This document shows positions 33,573 through 44,235 of a stretch of DNA of 64,000 nt, in pieces. Source of the stretch: Hirundichthys speculiger (Eukaryota > Chordata > Actinopteri > Beloniformes > Exocoetidae); assembly GCA_018398805.1 (NCBI GenBank), contig JAGFBZ010002399.1, forward strand, positions 177,752 through 241,751. Reading direction: 5' to 3'. Made by a program: the position numbers and the translations under genes. Each line of letters opens with the position of its first letter. Positions within the stretch are counted from its first letter, which is position 1. The notes below the pieces were generated by a model. It saw only the letters and a program-made list of their open reading frames with translations, was not told the DNA's origin and searched no databases.

Positions 33573-34516
33573 ATAACTTTGTTTTTCAAATATGCAGTTT
33601 ACACTGATATCGCTAGTTTTACTCCAGTATTATCACTTAACAGTTTCAATGTACAATGTACACATGCAGAGAAGAGCTCACTGCTGAGATGATGCTGAGG
33701 CAATTACTTTGCAATAGAGCTAGCTGTATAAAAAAAAAAGAAAGAAAATTAACATTCGCTGGTGTGGTGATGGCTCATTTGCAGGTCCCCAGCAGCTTTT
33801 GGGACTCAGATGGGCCCTTTATTCATTTGTATCTCATTCCAGGTGAATGGCATGGCTCCAAGTTGTGCTCACTGTGCCTTTAAAGGGCATTACTTACTGT
33901 CCATAATGAGCGAGTCAGTTGTAATTGCGGTACATAACAGTGATGAGCAACAGAGGTTCATCGTTTTCCAACCTTTTTATTCCTAGCCACATCTCTCACA
34001 GCGGAGCGCCAGCAGACACATTGCCTTATGACCTAATTATCTCTCATTAGTGGCCTCGGTAATTACATGTTCTTTTACAGCTCCATCTCCTCTGTCTCAC
34101 CTAGGAGGGTATTCAATTAGGCTTGCTTCCCAGCTCTGCCTGGCTCTCTCTCTCTCACAGCCAGGCCACGCTGTCACCTGAACAGCCGAGCATAACCGAG
34201 CAGCAGGTGGACCTCAGACAGCTCCCACAGAAGCATATAAGTGTTCCTGCAGCCGAGCTTCATGCATCCCAAATGATACGCCCGTCGATGAGAAGTGACA
34301 ACAAGACAGCCTGAAGACGCATCTTCTTTCAGTGAGGAGAAAAATAACTTTTTACGCCATTTTTCTGCAAGCAGCACCTCGTGGAAATGCATGGGAGACA
34401 AGCCGTCTATTAGAGCACATCTTCCTGTCATAGTTAAATACCAATTGATATGGAAAGTCTCCGGTATCTGAGTGACAGAAAAGACTCCCATCAAGCAAGA
34501 ATTCATCAAACGCAGG
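33573..34516. other. Unique DNA, possible enhancer-like element
   Basis: No gene seen. The segment 33880-34180 contains TTATGACCTAATTATCTCTC, ATTAGTGGCC, GGTAATTACATG and GTATTCAATTAGGC, that is, clustered homeodomain cores, and lacks repeat character. The next LTR element separates it from a similar stretch at 42916-43210. Confidence 0.35.
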
Positions 34517-35218
34517 TGTTGCGCCCTTAAACAGGACGAAATAATAAAAGAGAGTGAAGAAGGACGAACCACACAGCTTTCTCCTCGACTCGTCTGTATT
34601 GAGTGAATCATTTACATTACAAACATATTTTCAGCAATGAAACAACACTTCTAAGTCCTACCAGTTTCTCTGCAACCCATCCTGAATGTATAAAGATGAA
34701 CAGAACTACATTAAGCCATCACAGTAAAAGAATAGCAGTTGCTAGCTCAGCTTAGTTAAAACATAGGTTCGTTTTTTAAACTTACACAATTCACACACAT
34801 TTCTTTCACAATGAACAACCATGGTAAGCTAACAATAAACAGCAACATATGTCTGTGAGTTTCTTGTGCTTTGTGGATGTAAATTACCTTAAACAGGACG
34901 AAATAATAAAAGAGAGTGAAGAAGGACGAACCACACAGCTTTCTCCTCGACTCGTCTGTATTGAGTGAGGGAAAAGAGGCGCGCCTCCTACAGGTGCCCT
35001 GAGGGGTTACTAATCGATCCACGCACAATCAACCCAGACAAGAACTTGGAATGCCTATTGGTCTATTTACTCCATATTCTTGACAGTATCAACCTGAACA
35101 ATAAAACTAAAATAACGAAAAAATGTATATCATCAAATCAAAACAAGGAATACTTGATAAACTGTTTCTGGAGGATTAAATGTTTTGAACATCTTCTGTC
35201 AAACTCATATCTGTCACA
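34517..35218 (-). repeat. 3' LTR of MYND gypsy element
   Basis: 702 bp. It contains two identical 82-bp segments in direct orientation (34525-34606 and 34887-34968), the same duplication being present in the other LTR. A 90-codon ORF across it is not supported as a gene. Confidence 0.95.
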
Positions 35219-35237
35219 TACTCCCCCACAAAATAGA
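35219..35237 (-). promoter_or_regulatory. Polypurine tract of MYND gypsy element
   Basis: Minus strand TTTTGTGGGGGAGTA next to the 3' LTR. Confidence 0.75.
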
Positions 35238-35762
35238 TGTTGTCCCCAACATCCTAGTACCTGACCTTTAATGTTACTTTATAACTCATCAAAAACATAT
35301 AGCGTCATATTACTATCACTTTTACCATTACTACATCTAACATCAGGCACTATAAATGCAATTTCACAGGCTGGAACTCTTTTCATACATTTATATGGGT
35401 TAATACCCAAAGTGCTTCAGCATTCTCTTTTGGTCGGTGCAACCTAGAGTGTCCATTTAGCTACCTCTAACAATCAAAACAGTCCATTGCTGACTTGTAA
35501 TAATGTTCTGCCAATGCAGCATGTCCAAAGCAGCAACACTCCATTAGATGGAGGTCCATAAGAGTTATATGAGTGACTGTCACTGTGTGGTGTACTTCAA
35601 GAAAACATGTTAGCCGTAATACAGTCCATACATGTATCTGTTGTTCAACAGTCCATTTGAGTGGTAATCCTGCATAGAACAGTCCATCCCTTTTATCTTG
35701 AGTGTAATGTATGTACATGTACTCAGTTCAGTGATGTGTGGTGTGTGTGATGAATGTTTCTA

Positions 35763-36782
35763 CTACCGCCCATGTCCATATGATTGCTGGTAGTAGTATG
35801 GCAGCACATTGTGTCTCCATGGCACCATAAAGTCTGTGTGATGTGGTATTGTTCTCAAAGCATAACAAGCTGGTGTGCCAAGTTGATCATATGTGAAGAT
35901 CTTTGGTCGCCTGTGCTGTCGTTGAGGCCTCCGAGGCTCCTGTTCACTAGTCCTGCTGCTCTCACTTGGTTCAAGAGGAGGAACAGCCTCCTCCACAGGT
36001 AAGTCCACTTGTTCAGGTAAGCGCTCAGGCTGAGTCATTACTCCATGTTCTTTCTCTGACTCAGGTGACAGTTTTCCTCCCCCTCCAACTGTACATGCTC
36101 AGCAGACTTGGGATTCGCTGTCTCAGGTTGACATGACTGAGATTGCTGATGAAGTGGTACTGGATAATATTCATCGTCATCTTCTTCCTCTGACTGCTCC
36201 ACGTCCTCAGTTGCTACCACAGTCTTTTTCTTTGCGTGTGGCTGCCCTGGTGTTTCAAGTGGTAGATGGTCACATGGCAGGAGAAGATTGCGGTGTACTG
36301 TCCTTGATCTTCCTTTTCCTTTCTCAGGTCTGAGTTCATACACAGGGATATCTTTACTCACTTGACGAACAACTGTGTGCACTGTATCCTCCCAGTGGTT
36401 CCTCAGTTTTCCTGGGCCCCCACGGGGTGTCATGTTCCTGATTAAGACACGATCACCAGGCTGTAATACTGAGCTTTTCACTTTACTGTCATAATGTCTT
36501 TTGCTTCTTGAGGCAGCTTTATGAGCATTTTCTCTTGTGATCTCATATGCCTCTTCCATGCCCTGTTTTCCATTTTTCCATGTAATTATGGAGATTATCG
36601 TCTCCTTGCTCTGAGTTCAAGTTGAACAGCATATCAACTGGTAGTCGTGGGGAGCGGCCATATAACAAATAGAAGGGAGAGAATCCAGTTACCTCACAAC
36701 GAGTACAGTTGTATGCATAGATCAGTTTGCTCAGTGAATCTTTCCAGTTAGCCTTTTGTCTTTCTGATAGTGTCTTTAACAT
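35763..36782 (-). pseudogene. pol: Integrase C-terminal part and pol tail (frame-broken)
   Basis: Three frames follow one another: 36543-36782 (YAYNCTRCEVTGFSPFYLLY, the usual TG-SPF-L-YG block after the catalytic Glu), 36038-36559 (HYDSKVKSSVLQPGDRVLIR, the GDRVL beta-barrel block) and 35763-36038 (RRPKIFTYDQLGTPACY, a common tail of this family). The last two overlap at TAATG; since the tail normally belongs to pol, I read this as a one-base frame break, not as a separate gene. Confidence 0.8.
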
Positions 36783-38701
36783 CTGGAGTAGTGTTCGGTT
36801 AAACCGCTCAACCTGTCCATTTCCTTGGGGATGGTAGGGAGTAGTTCTCGATCCAGCAACCCGCAGTACTTTTTCAATTGTGCAAACAGCTGGTTTTCAA
36901 ATTCCCCACCCTGATCATGGTGTATTCTTGTTGGGAAGCCAAATCTTAGAGCATAATCATTAAAGATTTTGTCTGCAGCCGTTTTGCCTGATTTGGAAGT
37001 CGTAGCATATGCCTGGGCAAAGCGTGTGAAATGGTCAATGATGACCAGAATATATTCATAACCGCCTTTACACTTGTCGAGGTGGAGAAAATCAACAGAG
37101 ACAAGCTCAAATGGCTGAGTGGTAACAATGTTAGTCAGTGGTGCTCTTGTCTCATGGCTTGGCTTCTTATGCTTTAGACAAACACATCTTCTCATGACGT
37201 AATCCTCAATTTCTCGTTGCATGTACGGCCAGTAAAACCGGTCACGTACCAGTGATGTCGTTCTGTCCGCACCTTGATGGCCCATTTCGTCGTGAAGTTC
37301 CTTCAGCACTGTATTTTTGTGTTTTTCTGGTAGGACCAGCTGTTTCCTGTTTGCTGTCTTTCTGTACAAAACTCCATTCTCACATATCTCTAATTTGTCC
37401 CATTCTCTCAAGAGACAGGTTACTTGTGGGTCAAACTGTCTCAGTTCTGGCCCTGATGGTTTTTGTTCTGCCAGCTTACTCTGAATCACAGGCCCAATAG
37501 TCAGATCCTCTCTCTGGTCCTGTTTGATCTGTCCTATTGTCAGTGGAATAATGGCCGTGTCTTTAGTCGTGGCAACACACTTAACTGAGACACCCATGGA
37601 CCATGACGCACTGGATTCACTCTGATTCTCCACTGCCTGTGTAGCTGCTCCAATCACATCATATGACATTTCTTCAGAACACTCATTCATAAATGTCTCC
37701 ATATCTAATGGCATCCTGGATAGACTATCTGCGTCAATGTTTTCCTTTCCAGGGCGATACTTGATCGTGAAATGGAAATCTGCCAATTCTGCTACCCATC
37801 TGCATCCTGTTGCATTCAATTTAGCAGTCGACAGTACATAGGTAAGTGGATTGTTGTCGCTATAAACTGTGAAAAATGGCGCATAGTAGAGGTAATCACG
37901 GAATTTTTCTGTGATCGCCCATTTGAGGGCGAGGAACTCCAACTTGCCTGAGTGCAAATGATAATTTTTCTCGGCTGCAGTTAAAGTACGAGAGCCATAA
38001 GCGATCACGCGCAGCTTCCCATTCTGTTTCTGATATAAAACTGCACCTAATCCCTGATTTGATGCGTCAGTGTGAAGAATAAATGGCTGCGAGAATTCTG
38101 GAAAACCTAGAACAGGAGGCTGAGTTAAACAGTCTATCAACTGCTCTAAAATTGGCTGATGCAAGTCTGTCCATTGGATTGGTGTGTTGGATGGAACACC
38201 TCTGCTGTTTCGCTTTGTTTGCCATTTTCCCTTTTTGTTTTGTGGTGACAGGATTTCCTCAGGTCTTTTAAGCAGGTCATACAGAGGACTGGCAATACGT
38301 GAGAAGTCCTTAATATATTGTCTGTAATAACTCAACAGTCCCAGCACTGCCCTTAACTCGCCGACAGTTCCTGGCTGTTTGTTTTTCAAAGCTGCTACTG
38401 CAACAGTATCGGCTGGGTCTATCCTGTTTCCCTCTGCAGACACGATCCTGCCAAGGTACCGTACTTCCATTTTGAACAGGTCACACTTCCGAGGTTTTAG
38501 TTTGATTCCATGCTCCGTCAGTCGTCGCAACACCTTCCTGACATCCTCAACATGATTCTCAAATGTACGGCTGAACACTAAGACGTCATCAAGATAAGGC
38601 ACGCATATTTCATCCCTCAATCCCTCTAAGCACTCTTCCATGCAGCGCTGAAATGCTGCAGGTGCATTCATGAGTCCCAAACGGAATTCGAACCCACTCA
38701 T
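36776..38701 (-). CDS. pol: Pol: RT palm, RNase H and integrase core (641 codons)
   Basis: Begins within RT at [26 protein letters not shown] holds the active site. RNase H is recognised by [15 protein letters not shown] and [20 protein letters not shown]. The integrase zinc site follows ([12 protein letters not shown] ... [12 protein letters not shown]), then SVDFLHLDK and [10 protein letters not shown] with the first two catalytic Asp. The frame is lost just before the third catalytic residue (Glu), which lies in the next frame around 36790-36830. The order RT-RH-IN is that of standard Ty3/gypsy elements. No chromodomain is seen, unlike the element at 15785-21407. Confidence 0.9.
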   Translation of the reverse strand: MSGFEFRLGLMNAPAAFQRCMEECLEGLRDEICVPYLDDVLVFSRTFENHVEDVRKVLRRLTEHGIKLKPRKCDLFKMEVRYLGRIVSAEGNRIDPADTVAVAALKNKQPGTVGELRAVLGLLSYYRQYIKDFSRIASPLYDLLKRPEEILSPQNKKGKWQTKRNSRGVPSNTPIQWTDLHQPILEQLIDCLTQPPVLGFPEFSQPFILHTDASNQGLGAVLYQKQNGKLRVIAYGSRTLTAAEKNYHLHSGKLEFLALKWAITEKFRDYLYYAPFFTVYSDNNPLTYVLSTAKLNATGCRWVAELADFHFTIKYRPGKENIDADSLSRMPLDMETFMNECSEEMSYDVIGAATQAVENQSESSASWSMGVSVKCVATTKDTAIIPLTIGQIKQDQREDLTIGPVIQSKLAEQKPSGPELRQFDPQVTCLLREWDKLEICENGVLYRKTANRKQLVLPEKHKNTVLKELHDEMGHQGADRTTSLVRDRFYWPYMQREIEDYVMRRCVCLKHKKPSHETRAPLTNIVTTQPFELVSVDFLHLDKCKGGYEYILVIIDHFTRFAQAYATTSKSGKTAADKIFNDYALRFGFPTRIHHDQGGEFENQLFAQLKKYCGLLDRELLPTIPKEMDRLSGLTEHYSRC

Positions 38702-39396
38702 ACAGGCCCCAGGGGGTCACAAAAGCTGTAAGATGTTTACTTTCTTTTCCCATGAACCCCTGGTGGTACGCCTTACCCTGGTCTAGCAGTGAGAAGAAGG
38801 TGTTTCCACCCAGACTGTCCATAATATCCTGTACTCTGGGGATTGGGTGCCGATCTGGGTGAGTCTTCTTGTTGAGCTCTCTGTAATCGATACACAAGCG
38901 TAGTGTACCGTCTTTTTTTTCTCACGCAGACTACTGGGGAGGAGTAGGAGGAAGTGGATTTTTCTATCCATCCCTGTGCAATCAGATCCTGTAGGTAGCC
39001 TTTCATTTCTTGATACAAAGGCTTTGGAACAGACTGATATGTCCGTGACACTGGCTCACTATCCTTTAGTAAAATGTTCATTTGTAGACTTCCCACACAG
39101 CCTATGTCATCATCAGATTTAGAAAATGAGTGTGACTCTTCTCTTAACATCTGACTGACAGCTTGTTTTTGGCATTCATTCAAATGAGTAAGATCAATAG
39201 GAGGGTCCCATTGCCCGTCAGTGGGTGTGTCCTCACTGGAGCTTTTGGCTTGGACTTGGTGGACAGACACAGAAGGTAGGCGGTCTAAGTTGAATATGTT
39301 AGCCGGATATACTGTTCTAAACAGACTGTACTGTCCCAATAAGAGTCCTTCTTGACAATGTGATATCATGACTGGTCGGATTTTGCACACTGACAA
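38610..39396 (-). pseudogene. pol: Pol: RT N-terminal part (frame-broken)
   Basis: The frame at 38773-39396 holds the linker and RT start (KGYLQDLIAQGWIEKSTSSY, SSPVVCVRKK). A T8 run (plus strand 38913-38920) moves the frame to 38610-38897, which reads CIDYRELNKKTHPDRHPIPR. A second shift at a TTTGGGA word near 38680 leads into the main pol frame. Both shifts lie in homopolymers. Confidence 0.85.
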
Positions 39397-40083
39397 GAAT
39401 TCTTGGAACTATGCCTGCCTTAACTGACACAAGAGTGTCGCAAAACTCAAGTCCTTCAGGCCACTGTAGGTTCTCGTGGGACTCGAAAATCAGGATTTTA
39501 TCCTCCTTGAAGGGTGAAGCCTGCACACGACATTCAATTTGGATGGAGCTGCGTTTGGGCACATTAATTATCTCGTTTGTTGTCCTTACATTGTGTTCAT
39601 GTAACTGTCCCACACTCACTGCGTTAATAAAGGCTTTGGCTTTATTTTTTCTAAGGTGAGGGAAAGCTAATGTTACTGTTTTCATGAGCTTTTCTTTGTC
39701 ACTGGTCTTTGTTTGTCCCTGCAAGCTTTTTAACACTAGGTACTTAATGACATTAAAGCCAATAATAGGACAAGGTTGCTGGTTGCCTCTTAGCACTAAC
39801 ACTGGTATTAGCAACTCTTCATCACTAGCAGTAAGTTTAAAGCTCACCTCAACCCAACCAATGTGTGGCATTTCTGTTCCATTAGCTGCCTCAACTTGCA
39901 ATGGGTCTAGGGGATCAACTAGCTCTGCTACATCCCTTAGCTTTACTTCAGGTAAGTGATTCTGTTTCCATACCTCATCTACAGCACAAATTTGCGAACC
40001 TGTATCCCAAAGCGCCTGAATCTTCTGTTTGTGCAGGAAACACCTGATGACACTTTTCTCTCTCCCACCAACTCTCTTACACT
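39317..40083 (-). CDS. Retropepsin-type protease region
   Basis: The frame runs from just after a TAG stop at about 40084. ALWDTGSQICAVDEVW supplies the DTG catalytic triplet (39998-40006), and PIIGFNVIKYLVL near residue 150 supplies the usual second (I-G-N) block of retropepsins. It continues through a linker of ~130 codons (39317-39901) to the RT frame. The enzyme would cut Gag and Pol. It sits in the same frame as the MYND finger, separated from it only by the TAG codon. Confidence 0.8.
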
Positions 40084-40351
40084 AAGAGTTTTTCACTGGG
40101 TCACTTGTTTTCTTATACTTGGTTTTCTTACATGATTCTGTTTTCTGTTTCTTAATGCCTGAGCACACATATGGCTTGCACTGTTCTTTGTGTGAAGTCC
40201 AGTGGATACTTTGGCATTCTTTTGAGCAGTACAGTGTTATCTTACAGACAGAACAGCATTGAAGCGGTACATTTTCTTTTTGCTTCCCCACAACTAGCAC
40301 AATAGTGGGACTTACCAGTTCTGCTGGTTGCTCCTCGTCCCATGGGAACAA
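40082..40351 (-). CDS. MYND-type zinc finger segment of Gag
   Basis: The frame shows CSVCKITLYCSKECQSIHW followed by TSHKEQC. The spacing C-x2-C-x4-Y-C-x3-C-Q-x3-W-x2-H-x3-C is that of the second half of a MYND finger. The first Cys pair of the domain (YCASCGE) is visible a few codons upstream in another frame, with the shift inside an A-rich run (plus-strand 40272-40281). So a complete eight-ligand MYND domain was present when this element was made. MYND fingers bind proline-rich peptides in host chromatin proteins. The frame ends in TAG (about 40084-40086) and continues into the protease without a further shift. Not a known standard part of gypsy Gag as far as I can recall. Confidence 0.75.
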   Translation of the reverse strand: MFPWDEEQPAELVSPTIVLVVGKQKENVPLQCCSVCKITLYCSKECQSIHWTSHKEQCKPYVCSGIKKQKTESCKKTKYKKTSDPVKNS

Positions 40352-40357
40352 CCCCTT

Positions 40358-41987
40358 TTAGTTTAAAGAGCTCTCTCTAGCTGGTCTTGGTCTCTGTACT
40401 CTACAACCTGCACGGAAATGCTCACTACTTCCACACCTGAAGCAGTGCTGACAATACTCCTCACCTGCCTGAGTACAAGCAAAACATCTAGGGCGGGGAC
40501 GTGGTGTTGGATAATGTCGCTGTGGTGCAAATCTTTGTTGGAACTGTGCTGTCCCCCTCAGCTGTCCAGGTCCAGGCACTGGTCGGTACTCCTGTACTGC
40601 TGCTGGTGGTTCCTGGTGGTAAAACTGCATACGGTTTTGTTCAGAGTTGAAAGAGGGCAGTGGGGGTGCAAACACCGAGAAAGGGGCAGAGATGCTTTCT
40701 GGCTCTCTACTGAGTGAGGGGTAAGATGTGGATGCAGGTGTGGGCTTTTGGATGCTCTCTCTAATTTGGGAAACCTCAGCTCTCAGGTCTTTTAGCAGCA
40801 CCATGTCAGAGCGCATTTCCTTAATTTCTGAAAGGAGATCAGGGGGTAGAGTGGTTGTTTTTTTGCTGGGGAGTGCTTTTCTTCTCTACTGGAGATTCAC
40901 TAGACTGGACAGTGTTTACATTAGTTACTCGTGATGGAGCTGAATATTTCTTTTTTTTTCCTGCCTCTCCTTTTCGTTGGCACATGCAGTGTTCACTTTC
41001 TCCAGCAGCAACTCATCCGAAGTGTTTGTTTGCAGGAGGTAAGGCTGAAGGTCACTTTTAATATTGTCATTTGGCAGACCAGTCAAAACAGTGTGCATGA
41101 AAAGACTCTGGACTAGTGCTGGGTCGTACTTTAGGCTTGACTCAACTTCCTGAGATGCGAAGAGAATTTTTCTGTCTAAGGTCCATTGCTCTGATCAGGA
41201 AACTTTGAGGTGTCTCTTTACTACTTTGGACCTCAGAGGTGAGTTGTTTGTATAACTCAGTGGCACCTTTCTCCAGGTAGTGAGACCTGAGAATCCTCCT
41301 GAGGGCAGGCAATGTGAGGTTCTCTTTACCTTCAAGGTAACTCCTCAGCTGTAGGCCTGGTGTGATGGCACGGATTACTGCATCAATGAGTTCTGACTCT
41401 GGATAGCCTTTACTGAGTCCACTCTCAATTTGCCTGGCCAGACTAGAAAAGGTGAGTCTATCTTTTTGTCCAGGCTCCCCTATTTGGCCGGATATCTTAA
41501 AGTCTTTGCGCCACATTGCACCATTTTGTGGTGTTGGAGCCATGCTCTTCACTGGGGTGCTAAGATTAAGAGGGAGGTTCAAGCCATTTTTCATCAGGTC
41601 ATGCATTGCTCTCTCTTTCTCTTGTAATGACAGTCTTAATGCCTCCACCTCTTTCTGCAAGATTTTCTGTTCCTCGAGTGGATTTATAATTTCACATAGT
41701 TCTTTGGCCATTTGTATTTTGTCTATGATGTCCTGAGCATTAAGCAGATCTGCCATACCTTCATCCTCAAGGTCAGCTAATTCTTCACTTTCAAGGTACT
41801 TGGTGACGTGTGAAATCAACTGACTGCGTGTTTTATTTTTTTCCACATGCTCATTTTCTGGTCCTGAGATTTCAAGTGCATTACATACTTCAATCAGTTG
41901 CTCTGCTGTCAGTTTATACAGTGCTCCTTTAATTTCCAACTGCAGCTTCTCCAATTCAGATTCCATTTTATCAGGGGGGGTTAGCAT
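40358..41987 (-). pseudogene. gag: Gag of MYND gypsy element (frame-broken)
   Basis: The first frame (41142-41987, ATG at 41985-41987) gives 281 codons: an N-terminal helical region (EQLIEVCNALEISG, EDEGMADLLNAQDIIDKIQM), then a capsid-like part (LRSYLEGKENLTLPALRRIL). A T5 run (41167-41171) shifts the frame for about 90 codons, and a T9 run (40951-40959) shifts it again into 40358-40816. That last piece is Pro/Gln-rich and ends with the zinc knuckle CFRCGSSEHFRAGC (C-x2-C-x4-H-x4-C, about 40407-40448), preceded by a second CxxC pair. A shift in a GAGAGAG word near 40372 connects to the MYND segment. Confidence 0.85.
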
Positions 41988-42198
41988 GAGCGATAAAATT
42001 AGGGCTTATCTGACTAAATTGGTCCTTGCTGCTCCCTAGTGGTCACTTTGCTCACTTCAGGACACAAGACGCCAATGTTGTCTGAAGACCGCACCCACCG
42101 CTCCGCTGTGCTCCTTCCTGATATCTGGGTTGTTGTTTGTAGGGATGGTCGACGAGAGGATCTCTCTTACAGCTCAGGGACGGTCCTCAAGCCAATCA

Positions 42199-42215
42199 TC
42201 CCAGCGGTGCCTCCA
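42199..42215 (-). promoter_or_regulatory. Primer-binding site, probably tRNA-Thr
   Basis: Plus strand TCCCAGCGGTGCCTCCA, ending in CCA two bases from the 5' LTR, equals the 3' end I recall for vertebrate tRNA-Thr(AGT). The element's RNA would carry the complement and pair with it to start minus-strand synthesis. Confidence 0.7.
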
Positions 42216-42217
42216 AA

Positions 42218-42915
42218 TGTTGCGCCCTTAAACAGGACGAAATAATAAAAGAGAGTGAAGAAGGACGAACCACACAGCTTTCTCCTCGACTCGTCTGTAT
42301 TGAGTGAATCATTTACATTACAAACATATTTTCAGCAATGAAACAACACTTCTAAGTCCTACCAGTTTCTCTGCAACCCATCCTGAATGTATAAAGATGA
42401 ACAGAACTACATTAAGCCATCACAGTAAAAGAATAGCAGTTGCTAGCTCAGCTTAGTTAAACATAGGTTCGTTTTTAAACTTACACAATTCACACATTTC
42501 TTTCACAATGAACAACCATGGTAAGCTAACAATAAACAGCAACATATGTCTGTGAGTTTCTTGTGCTTTGTGGATGTAAATTACCTTAAACAGGACGAAA
42601 TAATAAAAGAGAGTGAAGAAGGACGAACCACACAGCTTTCTCCTCGACTCGTCTGTATTGAGTGAGGGAAAAGAGGCGCGCCTCCTACAGGTGCCCTGAG
42701 GGGTTACTAATCGATCCACGCACAATCAACCCAGACAAGAACTTGGAATGCCTATTGGTCTATTTACTCCATATTCTTGACAGTATCAACCTGAACAATA
42801 AAACTAAAATAACGAAAAAATGTATATCATCAAATCAAAACAAGGAATACTTGATAAACTGTTTCTGGAGGATTAAATGTTTTGAACATCTTCTGTCAAA
42901 CTCATATCTGTCACA
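42218..42915 (-). repeat. 5' LTR of MYND gypsy element
   Basis: 698 bp. It matches the 3' LTR except for one A, one T and one CA unit missing. The internal 82-bp duplication is at 42226-42307 and 42584-42665. Confidence 0.95.
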
Positions 42916-43675
42916 CAGGCAGGGAGGAAAAAAGATTGAAACAGCAGCCATTACGCTCTTCGGCTAAAAGGAAAGTCAGAATTGGAAGAGGAAGAAACTG
43001 AGGTGCAGAGAAAGCAACAGACGAGGTCTCAAAGCACAGAGGAATCACTGGTCATTTATCTCTCACTCCACCTCAGCGCCAAATCGGTCACCCTAATTAA
43101 CAGGGAGCAGAAAACGCCAATCGAAACTGGTAAAGGAGATAATTAACCCCTTATTTTCTGAATCGTCCCTACAAAGGGGAAATTGAAATTGATCCAGAAC
43201 AGCTTTTGATGGCTAATTGTGGTCCTCTGTGAGGTGAGGGAAGGTCGGATGAAGGCATGCGTGCTGTTATCTGAAATCAGCAGCAGAGATGTTAACTGTT
43301 ACTGCCGTGTGACATTCGAGCTGAGGAGTGACTTTTGTTTTTGTACCTGCTCAATGGTGACCATGGAGGGAAGTGTCTTACAGGAAAGGTTCCTTACTTT
43401 ATCCATCATATAACACCAAGCCTTCTTATCGCTGGTTACCGTTGTCCCACAACATTAGAGACGTATTAGTTTGTGTTTAAAGCAACACAAATGACCTTTC
43501 AGGGGAAGTCCACTGTCACAGTGTGTGGTTTGTCCTAACCCTAACCCTAACCCAGCTGTAGGAGGAGAGATGGAGCGGAGGTTCAGGGAACAGTGCCAAC
43601 ACCAGACTGGCTGTCACGCACGCTCCAGATTATTAATCATCTCTCTCACTTTATTTAGGCAGGAGTAGGGTCGGA
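42916..43675. other. Unique DNA with TAATTA sites and telomere-like tract
   Basis: No gene seen. At 43080-43210 the words CACCCTAATTAACAGG, GAGATAATTAACCCC and GGCTAATTGTGG continue the homeodomain-site-rich character seen at 33880-34180, now 8.4 kb apart because of the LTR element. GGCAGGAG at 43668-43675 is a target duplication. Confidence 0.4.
43534..43553 (-). repeat. Short interstitial (CCCTAA)n tract
   Basis: Three units of CCCTAA on the plus strand. Confidence 0.9.
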
Positions 43676-43744
43676 CATCGTTTGGATTTTAACGATTCTG
43701 ATTCCGATTCTTTGATGTGTAGGTCAACAGATCGTGACTTATCT

Positions 43745-44125
43745 AACAGTAGAATTTTTTCATTAAAAAAACTGATAAGGGGAGGAGCCTTTTCACCACA
43801 TAGGCTGTTACTTTTCTGTGACACTCGTGTGTTTGCTCCACTGTCATTTTAACCCTCGCAGCCAACGTGAATGGGGTGTCACGTTGTTTGTTCGGTTTGG
43901 GAAAAGGAATAAAAATGTCCCCTCCAAACGTTTTGGACACCTCGAGTCATTGTTGCAGGTCCCCAGCAGCAATATTTCACCATGGTGTTATTATAGTATA
44001 ATATTAACACTGATGATACACATCAGAAAAATAGCCAATTAACACAGTCCTTAACGCAGGAGCAGAAAGTTTGTCCGACCTAGCAACAGTAACTAGGAAA
44101 GGGGCGGTGCTTACCCAAAGGTCAA
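43745..44125 (-). pseudogene. THAP-domain repeat, copy 2
   Basis: The minus strand starts TTGACCTTTGGGTAAGC at 44125 and reaches an ATG at about 43983. The following THAP-type sequence includes DIFIPFPKPNKQRDT; the CNNDSRCPK-type Cys block is in another frame. About 250 bp of 5' flank are shared with copies at 7930 and 53155. It is probably an insertion in the hAT element rather than its own exon. Confidence 0.65.
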
Positions 44126-44160
44126 TTAAATACGGTACACTCGTTTATTTACCTGATGCC

Positions 44161-44235
44161 ATGCCGGCGAAGGTGCTTTGCCATATTAGTCGTGCACCCT
44201 CCTTTGGCAGTAACACGCTTCCCGCAGATGTTGCA
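44161..44235 (-). pseudogene. BED zinc-finger exon remnant
   Basis: Minus-strand CNICGKRVTAKGG followed by TTNMAKHLRRH supplies the C-x2-C and H-x3-H ligands and the typical TTNMxxHL helix of a hAT BED finger. The frame is open over this stretch but has no start or downstream exon. It would bind the transposon ends in an intact transposase. Confidence 0.8.

Larger units (their letters stand above)
34517..42915 (-). mobile_element. Full-length Ty3/gypsy retrotransposon with MYND finger
   Basis: 8399 bp, with LTRs at 34517-35218 and 42218-42915 that start TG and end CA. They show no substitutions, only four indel bases in homopolymer or CA runs. CAGG flanks both ends (34513-34516, 42916-42919), a 4-bp duplication. 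Order on the minus strand: primer-binding site, gag, CCHC knuckle, MYND finger, protease, RT, RNase H, integrase, tail. The reading frame is broken at six or more places, mainly at homopolymers, which is odd for such a young insertion. Confidence 0.95.

Noticed and set aside
34756..35028. 90-codon ORF in the LTR (also at 42453-42725)
   Set aside because: Duplicated simply because it lies in both LTRs; includes the 82-bp repeat and has no domain.
35763..36038. Separate small gene after integrase, coupled by TAATG
   Set aside because: Its sequence matches the usual C-terminal tail of pol in this family, so a frame break is the simpler reading.
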